Shown: positions 6,312 to 14,279, numbered from the stretch's first letter. The stretch: 18,538 nt of DNA from Parvibaculum sp040882025 (GCF_040882025.1 NZ_JBBECC010000146.1:1-18538); one strand, 5' to 3'. Notes: generated by a model not told the origin, from the letters alone. Program-made: numbers and translations.

Positions 6312-6683
6312 ATGACATTGCCCGACATGGTCGGCCGCTGGCAGGCGGCATGGGAAAGTCTCGACCCCGCACGCATCGAGGCCATCTACGCACCCGACGC
6401 CACACATATGAGTTCGGTCGTCATCGAGCGAATGAAACGCGCTGACGGAACGCTGCGCGGGCGCGCCGAAATCCGCAGTTATGCCGAAGCGTCGGCGGGC
6501 CGGCTCAAGAGTTTCAGGGCCGATATTCTCGGTACGATTTCGGAGGAGAAAGACAGTGCCGGGCGAGCTTCGATTGAATATTGGCGCGTTATCGACGGCA
6601 ATGAGGAAGGGCGTAGCCGCGCTGTCGAAATCCTTGAATGGATGGACGACTGCATTACGGCTTGTCGCGTGTTCCATTTCTAG
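6312..6683 (+). CDS. SnoaL-like / NTF2-fold small protein
   Basis: A 123-residue single-domain protein. It opens with a helix (MVGRWQAAWESLDPARIEAIYAPDATHMSS), followed by the alternating strands typical of SnoaL/NTF2-like proteins (GRAEIRSYAEA, FRADILGTI, RASIEYWRVIDG, RAVEILEWMDDCITACRVFHF). These cone-shaped barrels include enzymes such as ketosteroid isomerase and polyketide cyclases as well as ligand-binding proteins; no catalytic residue set is evident, so no reaction is assigned. AGGAG at 6299-6303, eight bases from the ATG, fixes the start. Upstream lies a hairpin with an operator-like site, so the gene may be controlled by the MarR protein encoded before the two-component pair. Only four bases separate its stop from that of the convergent TetR-fold gene, with no terminator between. 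Confidence 0.75.
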   Translation: MTLPDMVGRWQAAWESLDPARIEAIYAPDATHMSSVVIERMKRADGTLRGRAEIRSYAEASAGRLKSFRADILGTISEEKDSAGRASIEYWRVIDGNEEGRSRAVEILEWMDDCITACRVFHF

Positions 6684-6687
6684 TCGT

Positions 6688-7296
6688 TCATGCGGCCTCG
6701 TCGGCCTCGCGCCTGCGTCGTCCAAAATTGTTCAAGCGTTCGAGAAATGCTTCCCCACCACGCAGACGCCGGTCGAGTTCGGCCATCGTCTTCGCCTGAT
6801 CGTCACCATCGTCGAGCCAGATACGGAAAGCGGCACCCCAGACCAGTGCGAGGCCTCGCACACGCACGGCACCTGCAAGGCCTGAACTGTCGATGCCCGC
6901 CGCCTCGAGCATCCAGCCCAGCGATTGCAACATCGGCCGCATCAGCCCCGCCGCCGCCACCGGATCGCGCCGGAGATCCTGTGCAATGCGCTTCAATGCC
7001 GGCTTGTGTGGCGTCAGCGCATCGAAGCGCATCATCAACACGTCGAACAACCGGTCCCGCGCCACCTCGTCGGCGAGGTCTTCGGCCGATGCTGCCTTCA
7101 GCACCTCGGCGTCGATGCGCCGGCTGAAAGCGGCGAGGATTTCGCCCTTCGAACCGAAAAGGACGGAAAGCGCCGGCAAGCCGACCTTCGCCGATTTCGC
7201 AATTTCGGCCAATGACAGACCGGACCAGCCGCGCGAGGCCGCAAGTCTCAGCGCCGCGTCGATGATTTTGTCCTCGGGATCGCGTCTGGCAGCCAT
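6688..7296 (-). CDS. TetR-fold protein: TetR-family regulator or COQ9-like ubiquinone protein
   Basis: A 202-residue protein with an N-terminal TetR-type helix-turn-helix (about residues 8-52: EDKIIDAALRLAASRGWSGL, then LAEIAKSAKVGLPALSVLFGSKGEILAAF). The C-terminal half (RDRLFDVLMMRFDALTPHKPALKRI, then WLDDGDDQAKTMAELDRRLRGGEAFLERL) resembles bacterial COQ9-like proteins. COQ9 itself has a TetR-like fold and binds lipids and COQ7 in ubiquinone synthesis, so the two readings are hard to separate by eye. The ATG at 7296 has GAGGAA six bases upstream and is preferred over the ATG at 7323, which has no such site. It sits 71 bp downstream of proC on the same strand, with ubiK further upstream in the same group. 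Lack of a nearby palindrome argues mildly for a non-regulatory role. Confidence 0.75.
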   Translation of the reverse strand: MAARRDPEDKIIDAALRLAASRGWSGLSLAEIAKSAKVGLPALSVLFGSKGEILAAFSRRIDAEVLKAASAEDLADEVARDRLFDVLMMRFDALTPHKPALKRIAQDLRRDPVAAAGLMRPMLQSLGWMLEAAGIDSSGLAGAVRVRGLALVWGAAFRIWLDDGDDQAKTMAELDRRLRGGEAFLERLNNFGRRRREADEAA

Positions 7297-7367
7297 GTCT
7301 CGTTCCTCGAAACGCGTGAGCAACGAAAGATAGGGCGTCGCGGCTCATTTGACGAGGCGCCAAACGT

Positions 7368-8195
7368 CTATTTGCCGAGGACACGCGCCCGATCTCGCGC
7401 CGCAAGCGCGGCTCGCCGGAGAAGCGGCGACAGGCCGCCCTCGCCCATCAAAACGTCAAGCGCGGCGGCGGTCGTACCGCCCGGCGAAGTCACATTGGCG
7501 CGCAGTTGGGAAACCGGCTCGGATGAAAGATGCAGCATCTCACCCGAACCGCTCACCGTGTCGCGTGCGAGTTTCATCGCCAGCACCGGATCGAGGCCAA
7601 GCGCCTCCCCTGCCGCTGCGAGGCATTCGACCATATAGAACACATAGGCCGGACCACTGCCGGAAATAGCCGTCACGGCATCGATCTGCGCTTCGTTCTC
7701 AACCCAGTCGACATTGCCCACGGCGGCAAGAAGCTGCTGTGCGATCTCACGCTGCGCCGCCGTTACTCGTTCGTTGGCGCAGGCAACCGTGATGCCGCGC
7801 CCGATCGCCGCCGGCGTGTTGGGCATGGCACGAACCGCATGCACGTCGGCACCTAGAAGCTCTTTCAGCCGGTGAAGGCTCGTGCCCGCGGCGATGGAGA
7901 TGAACATCGTTTCGGCATGCACCAGGAGTGCAAGCGCCGGCAGCACGTCACCCATGGCCTGTGGCTTGATGGCAACGAGCACGACGGAGGGCCGCGCCGC
8001 CGCCATGTCGTGCACCGTCGCGTTGAGCGCAATGCCTCTGGCCGCAACCAGTTCGGCGATGTCGGACGTTGGCGCGGGATCGCGGACGAAAACCTGCGCG
8101 GGCGACAACCCCTTGTCGAGCCAGCCTGAAAGCAGCGCAGCGCCCATCTTGCCGGCGCCTACCAGAACCAGCGGGCGCTCGAGAGAAAGTGTCAT
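7368..8195 (-). CDS. proC: Pyrroline-5-carboxylate reductase
   Basis: A 275-residue NAD(P)H-dependent enzyme that reduces pyrroline-5-carboxylate to proline, the last step of proline synthesis. The N-terminal Rossmann motif is VLVGAGKMGAALLSGWL (residues 10-26). RAMPNTPAAIGRG (122-134) and AISGSGPAYVF (176-186) follow, and the C-terminal P5CR signature LRANVTSPGGTTAAAL (231-246) is intact. The frame extends 72 codons upstream, but that part overlaps the YbjN gene and has no family resemblance, so the ATG at 8195 is the sensible start; its ribosome binding site is weak (AGGTGA, rather distant). It lies 50 bp downstream of the YbjN gene, and a YbjN-proC pairing is common in alphaproteobacteria as far as I recall. 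Confidence 0.95.
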   Translation of the reverse strand: MTLSLERPLVLVGAGKMGAALLSGWLDKGLSPAQVFVRDPAPTSDIAELVAARGIALNATVHDMAAARPSVVLVAIKPQAMGDVLPALALLVHAETMFISIAAGTSLHRLKELLGADVHAVRAMPNTPAAIGRGITVACANERVTAAQREIAQQLLAAVGNVDWVENEAQIDAVTAISGSGPAYVFYMVECLAAAGEALGLDPVLAMKLARDTVSGSGEMLHLSSEPVSQLRANVTSPGGTTAAALDVLMGEGGLSPLLRRAALAARDRARVLGK

Positions 8196-8245
8196 GGCTG
8201 AAACCGTCACCTGAATGAAATCGTCGGAACAGGGAAGAGGCCGGG

Positions 8246-8749
8246 TCAGGCCCGTCCCTGCGTCTCGAACATGGCCGCCGCAATCGCTTCCTCGGCCGAT
8301 TTGCCCGCCCACATGACGAACTGCATCGCCGGATAATAGCGCTCGCACGCCTCGACCGCGAGACGCAGCAGTGCCTCGCATTGCTCGGGCGTCGCCGCCG
8401 CGCCGCCGCACAACAGGAGACTGTTGCGAAACAGCACAACCCCATCGTCCGACCAGATGTCGAAATGGCCAGACCAGAGCTGCTCGTTGATCAAGGTCAG
8501 AAGATGGCGCATGACCGGCCGCTTTTCAGGCGGCACGCGCAGGTCGAGCGCACAGGCAACATGAAGGCCGGAAAGGTCGTCGCGCCAGTTGAGCGAAATC
8601 TGATAGTCGCGCCAGTCGCCCGCCACGCAGATATTCAGCTCATCCTCGTGGCTGCGCTCGAAAAACCAGTCGCGAACGGATGCCACCTGTTCAAGAAGGT
8701 CGAGGGGATTGCCGTCGAATTCCGCAGTCTCGGCGACTGTACCTTTCAT
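8246..8749 (-). CDS. YbjN domain-containing protein
   Basis: A 167-residue soluble protein matching the YbjN family: NPLDLLEQVASVRDWFFERSHEDELNICVAGDWRDYQISLNWRDD, then VACALDLRVPPEKRPVMRHLLTLINEQLWSGHFDIWSDDGVVLFRNSLLL. The family has a fold like type III secretion chaperones; in E. coli YbjN is linked to stress tolerance and motility, but no biochemical activity is settled. The frame allows starts at 8839, 8794, 8773 and 8749. I chose 8749 because GGGGGAG lies just upstream and the conserved region starts soon after, although the spacing is short and the longer forms cannot be excluded. It is followed by proC on the same strand. Confidence 0.82.
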   Translation of the reverse strand: MKGTVAETAEFDGNPLDLLEQVASVRDWFFERSHEDELNICVAGDWRDYQISLNWRDDLSGLHVACALDLRVPPEKRPVMRHLLTLINEQLWSGHFDIWSDDGVVLFRNSLLLCGGAAATPEQCEALLRLAVEACERYYPAMQFVMWAGKSAEEAIAAAMFETQGRA

Positions 8750-8920
8750 TCGCTCCCCCGCATCGGATGCCATAGACCGAGGTTGAAACCCCATATCTAG
8801 TAGGCGCTCCTGCCCCTGAACACGATACCTAACGTGCATGATGCGTTGAGTCGGCGCAACCCTGAGGGACGTCCTCCAGCCGCAATTGGCAGAAAAGCTG
8901 TGGGAAACGGCCCCGGTCGA

Positions 8921-9226
8921 TCAAATGCCAGTGTCGGTGCCGCCGCCTGTGGAGGATTTGGCGGGTTTGGCCTTTTTCGCCGCCACGGCCACCTCCAGCG
9001 CTTCGATCCGCGTCTTCAGCGCCTCGTTCTCTTCCCGCGCAAGCTGCGCCATCGCACGCACGGCCTCGAACTCTTCGCGACCGACAAGATCCATATCGGC
9101 AACCAACCGTTCGGCCTGAGCCCGGATCAGCGTCTCCACCTCGGTGCGGACGCCCTGCGCCGCGCCGGCGGCATTAGTGAAAAGCCGGCCGAGCTCGTCG
9201 AGAATGCGGTTCTGCGTCTGTGTCAT
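8921..9226 (-). CDS. ubiK: Ubiquinone biosynthesis accessory factor UbiK (BMFP domain)
   Basis: A 101-residue protein: MTQTQNRILDELGRLFTNAAGAAQGVRTEVETLIRAQAERLVADMDLVGREEFEAVRAMAQLAREENEALKTRIEALE, then a lysine/alanine-rich tail. An amphipathic N-terminal helix, the VxREEFEAVR motif and a C-terminal coiled coil are the BMFP/UbiK pattern. UbiK trimers bind membrane lipid and assist the aerobic ubiquinone biosynthesis complex with UbiJ in E. coli. The frame opens further upstream, but the ATG at 9226 has GGAGA about eight bases away and begins the conserved helix, so the 41-codon extension is rejected. It is divergent from lgt across 171 bp. Confidence 0.9.
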   Translation of the reverse strand: MTQTQNRILDELGRLFTNAAGAAQGVRTEVETLIRAQAERLVADMDLVGREEFEAVRAMAQLAREENEALKTRIEALEVAVAAKKAKPAKSSTGGGTDTGI

Positions 9227-9302
9227 GGGCGGGTCTCCGGTTGCGGCCTCGTGGGTGGAAGATAGCGCTTCGAGGCGCGAATGCGAACCGGACCGAACGA
9301 CG

Positions 9303-9353
9303 CGGGCCCCCGACGGTGCTTTCCTTGACATGAAGGGGCCCGAAGGCAAACTA
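9303..9353 (+). promoter_or_regulatory. Candidate lgt promoter with flanking inverted repeat
   Basis: TTGACA at 9325-9330 is a consensus -35; a weak -10 (CAAACT, 9347-9352) follows after 16 bp, which would start RNA about 40 bases before the lgt ATG. CGGGCCCC (9303-9310) and GGGGCCCG (9335-9342) are perfect 8-bp inverted repeats on either side of the -35 box. The -10 is poor, so the promoter call is tentative. Confidence 0.4.
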
Positions 9354-9397
9354 GCGCGCCATCGCCCGTTGCGCGGGCCACACCGAGGCCGAACCCC

Positions 9398-10219
9398 ATG
9401 CCCTTCCCCGATATCGACCCGGTGCTGATCCAGATCGGCCCCTTTGCCATTCGCTGGTACGCGCTGGCCTACATCGCCGGTCTGATCCTCGGCTGGCGCT
9501 ATGTCGTGGCGCTCGCCGAAACACCGAGGCTCTGGCCCGGCAAGTCGCCGGTCACGAGGCTCGATGTCGACGACGCGCTGCTATGGGCGGCGCTCGGCGT
9601 CATTCTCGGTGGCCGCCTCGGCTATGTGCTGGTCTACAACCCGGCTTACTTCTTTCAGAATCCGCTCGAAGTTCTCTATGTCTGGCAGGGCGGCATGAGT
9701 TTCCACGGCGGCGCCTTCGGCGTTCTCGTCGCGATGTTCTGGTTTGCCCGCAAGCGCGGCTTCTCCGCGCTCACCATGATGGATCTTGTGAGTGCCGCCG
9801 CGCCCATCGGCCTCTTCTTCGGCCGCCTCGCCAATTTCATCAACGCCGAACTCTGGGGCCGCGTCACCGACGCACCATGGGCTGTGATCTTTCCGGGCGC
9901 CGGTCCCTTTCCGCGCCATCCAAGCCAACTCTACGAGGCGGCGCTGGAAGGTATCGTGCTGTTCCTCGTCCTGCGGTTGCTGACCCATCGTTTCGGCATG
10001 CTGCAACGACCGGGCGTCGTCATGGGCGGTTTCATTGCCGGTTATGGCATCGCGCGGACCATTGTCGAATTTTTCCGCGAGCCCGATGCGCAGATCGGAT
10101 TCCTCTACGGCGGCTGGATGACCATGGGCATGGTGCTGTCGGTGCCGATGGCACTGATCGGCGCCGCGATCATCTGGAAATTCGCGAGGGCCGGGACATC
10201 GAAGCCGAAGCGGAAATGA
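9398..10219 (+). CDS. lgt: Prolipoprotein diacylglyceryl transferase
   Basis: A 273-residue multi-pass inner-membrane enzyme that transfers diacylglycerol from phosphatidylglycerol to the lipobox cysteine of prolipoproteins. Key residues fall at the same numbers as in E. coli: H103 in GGMSFHGG and R143 in the signature FGRLANFINAELWGR (142-154). The signature's usual glycine before Asn is alanine here (A145), a conservative change that should not abolish function. FFREPDAQIG near the C-terminus is also typical. The start MPFPDIDPVLIQIGPFAIRWY matches the family. The stop overlaps the next start as ATGA. The substrate, phosphatidylglycerol, depends on pgsA, also in this window, and a predicted lipoprotein is encoded three genes downstream. 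Confidence 0.96.
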   Translation: MPFPDIDPVLIQIGPFAIRWYALAYIAGLILGWRYVVALAETPRLWPGKSPVTRLDVDDALLWAALGVILGGRLGYVLVYNPAYFFQNPLEVLYVWQGGMSFHGGAFGVLVAMFWFARKRGFSALTMMDLVSAAAPIGLFFGRLANFINAELWGRVTDAPWAVIFPGAGPFPRHPSQLYEAALEGIVLFLVLRLLTHRFGMLQRPGVVMGGFIAGYGIARTIVEFFREPDAQIGFLYGGWMTMGMVLSVPMALIGAAIIWKFARAGTSKPKRK

Positions 10220-11298
10220 CATCGGACGCCACACCGCTCGCCAGTCACATCGCCCGGCTGATCGAGGAAACGGGTCCGATCCCGCTCTCGCAATATATGG
10301 CGCTCGCGCTCGGACACGCCGAACACGGCTATTACATGACGCGCGATCCCTTGGGCATGCGCGGCGATTTCATCACCGCGCCCGAAGTCAGCCAGATGTT
10401 CGGCGAACTGATCGGTCTCTGCCTCGCCGATGCCTGGATGGCGCAAGGCGCGCCCGCACCCTTCGCGCTCGCCGAACTCGGCCCCGGTCGCGGCACGTTG
10501 ATGGCCGATGCGCTGCGCGCGATACGCGCGGTCTCCGGCATGGTCGACGCGGTGGAGATTCACTTCGTCGAAACGAGCCCAGTGCTGCGCGAGGCGCAGA
10601 AGAAGCGCGTTCCGCAGGCGACATGGCACGACAGCGTCGAAACACTGCCTGCCCGGCCGCTCTTCCTGATCGCCAACGAATTCTTCGACGCCCTTCCGAT
10701 CGTCCAGTACCAGCGCACCGAGCGCGGCTGGTGCGAACGCTACATCGGTCTTTCGGAAGGCCGCCTGGCGCCGGTGCTCGCGCCGATCCCGCTCGTGAAC
10801 GACAAGAGCTTCCCCGCCGCCATGCGGGCCGCACCGATCGGGGCCATTGCCGAAATCGCACCCGCTTCGGCCGCGATCGCGGAGACTATTTCGTCGCGCA
10901 TTGTCGCGCATGGCGGCGCGGCCCTTGTCATCGACTATGGCCATACGCGCAGCGCGCCCGGCGAAACGCTGCAGGCCCTGCGCGGCCACGAATATGCCGA
11001 TCCCTTCGACGCGCCGGGCGAAGCTGACCTCACGGCGCATGTCGATTTCGAGGCCCTGGCGCGCGCGGTTCGCGCGGGCGGCGCGGCGGCATATGGACCG
11101 GCTGAACAGGGCGCGTTCCTGAGGGCGCTTGGCATCGAGGCGCGCGCGGCGACCCTTTGCAATCAGGCGACCGAAATCCAGGCGCGCAATATCGAGACAA
11201 GTTTGCAAAGGTTGACCGCATCCGGCGAGATGGGCAGCCTGTTCAAGGTGCTGGGGATCGCGCCGCGCGGCGCACAGGCGCCGGCTGGATTTGTGTGA
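10216..11298 (+). CDS. SAM-dependent methyltransferase, MidA/NDUFAF7 (DUF185) family
   Basis: A 360-residue class I methyltransferase-fold protein. Conserved blocks: IPLSQYMALALGHAEHGYYMTRDPLGMRGDFITAPEVSQMFGELIGL near residues 22-68, the SAM-binding ELGPGRGTLM (87-96), the acidic end of strand two (HFVETSP, 116-122), NEFFDALP (154-161) and VIDYGH further on. The mitochondrial relative NDUFAF7 methylates an arginine of the NDUFS2 subunit of respiratory complex I; whether the bacterial protein does the same to NuoD is likely but not shown. The frame runs open well upstream through lgt, but homology starts at the ATG of the ATGA overlap, so translation is probably coupled to lgt. pgeF follows 10 bp later. 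Confidence 0.9.
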   Translation: MTSDATPLASHIARLIEETGPIPLSQYMALALGHAEHGYYMTRDPLGMRGDFITAPEVSQMFGELIGLCLADAWMAQGAPAPFALAELGPGRGTLMADALRAIRAVSGMVDAVEIHFVETSPVLREAQKKRVPQATWHDSVETLPARPLFLIANEFFDALPIVQYQRTERGWCERYIGLSEGRLAPVLAPIPLVNDKSFPAAMRAAPIGAIAEIAPASAAIAETISSRIVAHGGAALVIDYGHTRSAPGETLQALRGHEYADPFDAPGEADLTAHVDFEALARAVRAGGAAAYGPAEQGAFLRALGIEARAATLCNQATEIQARNIETSLQRLTASGEMGSLFKVLGIAPRGAQAPAGFV

Positions 11299-11308
11299 GG
11301 GAGCGTCC

Positions 11309-12079
11309 ATGCTGACTGCGAAGCCCCTTGAGGTCATCTCCCATGTACGGCATGGATTTTTCACGCGGGAAGGCGGTACGTCGAAGGGCATCTATGCCTC
11401 GATGAATTGTGGTCTCGGCTCCGGCGACGACCGGGCGACGGTGCAGAAAAACCGCGCCCGCGTCGCACAGACGCTCGGTGTCGAGCCGGACAATCTGGTC
11501 ACCGTCCATCAGATTCACAGCCCCGATGTGATTGCGGTAACGGCGCCATGGACCTGGGAAAACGCCCCGCAAGCGGACGCAATGGTGACAGCCGCGCCGG
11601 GAATCGTACTCGGCATCCTGGCGGCCGATTGCGCGCCGGTGCTTTTCGCCGACAAGAATGCGCGTGTTATCGGCGCGGCTCACGCCGGCTGGAAGGGCGC
11701 GTTGACGGGTGTCATGGAAGCGACAATCGAGGCGATGGAAAGGCTGGGTGCGACGCGCAACCACATCGAGGCCGCCATCGGCCCCTGCATTTCGCGGGAG
11801 GCCTATGAGGTGGGCCCCGAGTTCCGGACGCGTTTCGTCGAGGCCGACGCCGCCAACACGAGGTGGTTCGCGGCGTCCGAAAAGCCCGGTCACTTCATGT
11901 TCGACCTGCCCGGTTATGCCGAGGCGCGACTGGCCGCCGCCGAAATCGGCGCCGTCGCCGTTATCGGCCAGTGCACCTATCGCGACCGGAAGCGATTTTT
12001 TTCCTATCGCCGCGCGACTCACCGGAACGAACCGGATTATGGGCGACAAATATCGGCCATCGTCCTCAAGCCCGAATAA
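11309..12079 (+). CDS. pgeF: Peptidoglycan editing factor PgeF (YfiH/YlmD laccase-domain family)
   Basis: A 256-residue protein with the multicopper-oxidase-like YfiH fold. Metal-site motifs are present: VHQIHSPDV (H70), LAADCAPVLFAD (C108) and GAAHAGWKGALTG (H125); IGPCISREAYEVG follows. Family members act as purine nucleoside phosphorylases and adenosine deaminases in vitro, and E. coli YfiH prevents misincorporation of serine in peptidoglycan precursors. I use ATG 11309, which has GAGGGAG six bases upstream, rather than the TTG at 11291 inside the preceding gene. The lgt-methyltransferase-pgeF order is a recurring alphaproteobacterial cluster, and the three genes are almost certainly co-transcribed. 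Confidence 0.93.
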   Translation: MLTAKPLEVISHVRHGFFTREGGTSKGIYASMNCGLGSGDDRATVQKNRARVAQTLGVEPDNLVTVHQIHSPDVIAVTAPWTWENAPQADAMVTAAPGIVLGILAADCAPVLFADKNARVIGAAHAGWKGALTGVMEATIEAMERLGATRNHIEAAIGPCISREAYEVGPEFRTRFVEADAANTRWFAASEKPGHFMFDLPGYAEARLAAAEIGAVAVIGQCTYRDRKRFFSYRRATHRNEPDYGRQISAIVLKPE

Positions 12080-12168
12080 ACGACAACCCGACGATGGCCG
12101 TCCGAATCGGACTAGACTGTCCCGCAGGGGCGCCCGCCGCTTGGGCGGGGCATTGAGGCTATCCGGCG

Positions 12169-13176
12169 GTGCTGACGACAACGCAACGAGAATTCAACGA
12201 AAACGCTTCGGACTGGAAACGGACCGGCGCGCATCGCCTTCGCGTGGGCGCGGCAATTGCCATTTTTGCAATGTCGGCCTGCGCCGATGAGGCGGCGTCG
12301 GACCGCAATGCGCGATCCGCCGACGCGGTGGAGATGACCGCCCTGCCCGACGGCCCGCCCCGCATCGCCATCGCCGCCTTGAGCGGCGTGCCAGCGTCGG
12401 AGGCGAATATTTTTGCCGCGCTGTTGAAGGAAGAAGCCGCGAAGGCGCGGCTGCCGGTTGCAAATGGCGGCATGGGCGCTTACGAGGTCTCGGGCGCGAT
12501 GGGCGCTGGCGAAAGCGCCGAAGGCACGTATATCGTGACGGTGATCGATGTGCGCGATGTGGCGGGCACAAGGGTCCATCGCCTCGTCAACGAGGAAACC
12601 TTGCCGCTCCGTACGCAAAGCCGTGACCCATGGGCCCATGTCGGCCGGGGCGATCTGCGCCGCATCGCAGGCGACGCCGCGGCGCAGCTTGCCGTCTGGT
12701 ATGCCGGCGAGACCGAGGCGGAAGGCATCTCGGCGGCGACCGAGAACAACGACGGTATCGCCACCGGCAGCATCGCGCCGGGCACGGCGCAAGCGCCACG
12801 GCCGCAGACGCGGCAGACCCGTCTGCCCTTCGACATCGTCGTCGGCGCGGCGCCGGGGGACGGCAACAGGGCGCTTTCGCGCGCCCTCGACGGCGCGCTG
12901 GCGCGCCGGGTGCCGAGCGCAACATGGTTGCACAACGGGGGCTACAAGGTCGAAGGAAGCGTCGTCACCGCATCGCGCAGGGACGGCCGCACCGAAGTTT
13001 CGATCCGCTGGGTTGTGACATCGGCCAGCGGCGAAACGCTGGGTGAGGTGACACAGCGGAATGCGCTCGATGCGGCACGTATCGCGGGGAACTGGGGCGC
13101 GCTTGCCGAAAACGCGGCGGAGGCCGCCGCCGATGGGGTGATGGCGCTGTTGGCGCCGCCGCCGGCCAAGTCCTGA
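12169..13176 (+). CDS. Hypothetical lipoprotein
   Basis: A 335-residue protein I do not recognise. The N-terminus has a basic region (KRTGAHRLR), a short hydrophobic stretch (VGAAIAIFAM) and a lipobox-like SAC, with C38 as the likely lipidated cysteine; alanine follows the cysteine, so outer-membrane sorting is more likely than inner-membrane retention. After an acidic linker come two similar-looking alpha/beta regions (PPRIAIAALSGVPASEANIFAALLKEEAAKARLPV, and LPFDIVVGAAPGDGNRALSRALDGALARRVP) separated by a proline/threonine linker near 200-220. Both begin with a beta-strand and continue with a helix, suggesting an internal duplication. The second block continues into strands ending in a helix (NWGALAENAAEAAADGVMALL). 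The start is GTG with a modest GAGG site, and the n-region is unusually long. It lies 89 bp after pgeF. Confidence 0.7.
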   Translation: MLTTTQREFNENASDWKRTGAHRLRVGAAIAIFAMSACADEAASDRNARSADAVEMTALPDGPPRIAIAALSGVPASEANIFAALLKEEAAKARLPVANGGMGAYEVSGAMGAGESAEGTYIVTVIDVRDVAGTRVHRLVNEETLPLRTQSRDPWAHVGRGDLRRIAGDAAAQLAVWYAGETEAEGISAATENNDGIATGSIAPGTAQAPRPQTRQTRLPFDIVVGAAPGDGNRALSRALDGALARRVPSATWLHNGGYKVEGSVVTASRRDGRTEVSIRWVVTSASGETLGEVTQRNALDAARIAGNWGALAENAAEAAADGVMALLAPPPAKS

Positions 13177-13343
13177 ACGCCGTGTTTGGCGCAAAAACAG
13201 GCACGTTCGGGCGGGGGAGTTGCGTGTTTACAGGGTCGGGTCCCCTTGTTACAAGGCGCTCGCGCCGTCACCGGGCTGTCGCAACGTCGGCGGGGCCTGT
13301 GGCGGCGATTTGAGACTCAGGGGCGGATGACGGGGATCACGGC

Positions 13344-14279
13344 ATGAAACTGGTCGCAGGCAATTCAAACCGGGCGCTTGCCGAAGCCATCGCCGCCTAT
13401 CTGAACCTGCCCCTCACCAAGTCGGTGGTCCGCCGTTTCGCGGATATGGAAATCTTCGTCGAGATTCAGGAGAACGTCCGCGGCGAGGACGTCTTCGTGA
13501 TCCAGTCGACCTCCTACCCGGCGAACGACCACCTGATGGAAACGCTGATCATCATGGATGCCTTGAGGCGCGCCTCGGCGCGGCGCATCACGGCGGTGAT
13601 CCCCTATTTCGGTTATGCGCGGCAGGACCGCAAACCCGGCGCGCGCACGCCCATTTCGGCGAAGCTCGTTGCCAATCTCGTGGTGACGGCAGGGGCCGAC
13701 CGCGTCCTGACACTCGATCTTCATGCGGGGCAGATACAGGGCTTTTTCGACATTCCGACCGACAATCTCTTTGCGGCGCCCGTGCTGACGCGCGACATCG
13801 AACAGCACTACCCGACCAACGGCAATGTGATGATCGTCTCGCCCGACGTCGGCGGCGTGGTGCGCGCCCGCGCCATCGCCAAACGCATCGGCGCCGACCT
13901 TGCCATCGTCGACAAGCGCCGCGAACGCGCCGGCGAATCCGAAGTGATGAACATCATCGGCGATGTGAAGGGCCGTTCCTGCATTCTGGTCGACGACATC
14001 GTCGACTCGGCCGGCACGCTCTGCAACGCGGCGGAAGCGCTGCTGAAGGAAGGCGCGACGGAAGTTTCGGCCTATGTGACGCATGGCGTCCTCTCCGGCG
14101 GTGCGGTCGCCCGCGTCTCCGCCTCGCAGCTCAAGGAACTCGTCATCACGGATTCGATCCAGGCGACCGAGGCCGTCCGCGTCAGCCACAATGTTCGCGT
14201 CGTGACGATCGCCCCGCTGATCGGCGAAGCGATGCGCCGCACCGCCGAGGAACGCTCGGTTTCGAGCCTGTTCGACTAG
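13344..14279 (+). CDS. prs: Ribose-phosphate pyrophosphokinase (PRPP synthetase)
   Basis: A 311-residue cytoplasmic enzyme making PRPP from ribose-5-phosphate and ATP, feeding purine, pyrimidine, histidine and tryptophan synthesis. The class I signature is complete: FADMEIFVEIQENVRGEDVF near residues 32-51, the flexible-loop region YFGYARQDRK (88-97), the metal-binding DLHAGQIQGFF (125-135), RRERAGESEVM (192-202) and the PRPP loop LVDDIVDSAGTL (215-226). Length is normal. The 167-bp gap upstream separates it from the lipoprotein gene and contains a short inverted repeat (CCTTG-TTA-CAAGG, 13244-13256) but no clear promoter. Its TAG stop shares bases with the stop of the convergent tetR gene in a CTAG overlap. 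Confidence 0.97.
   Translation: MKLVAGNSNRALAEAIAAYLNLPLTKSVVRRFADMEIFVEIQENVRGEDVFVIQSTSYPANDHLMETLIIMDALRRASARRITAVIPYFGYARQDRKPGARTPISAKLVANLVVTAGADRVLTLDLHAGQIQGFFDIPTDNLFAAPVLTRDIEQHYPTNGNVMIVSPDVGGVVRARAIAKRIGADLAIVDKRRERAGESEVMNIIGDVKGRSCILVDDIVDSAGTLCNAAEALLKEGATEVSAYVTHGVLSGGAVARVSASQLKELVITDSIQATEAVRVSHNVRVVTIAPLIGEAMRRTAEERSVSSLFD

Noticed and set aside
9583..10215. Upstream extension of the methyltransferase frame through most of lgt
   Set aside because: The extra 211 codons are an arginine-rich shadow of lgt. Methyltransferase homology begins at the ATG of the ATGA overlap at 10216, so this is not a fusion gene.
12133..12149. CCCGCC/GGCGGG hairpin between pgeF and the lipoprotein gene
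   Set aside because: A 6-bp GC-only stem without a T tract is common in DNA of this composition; I would not call it a terminator.
13244..13256. CCTTG-TTA-CAAGG inverted repeat upstream of prs
   Set aside because: The arms are five bases, no promoter hexamers are well placed around it, and no related site is in the window; noted only in the prs entry.
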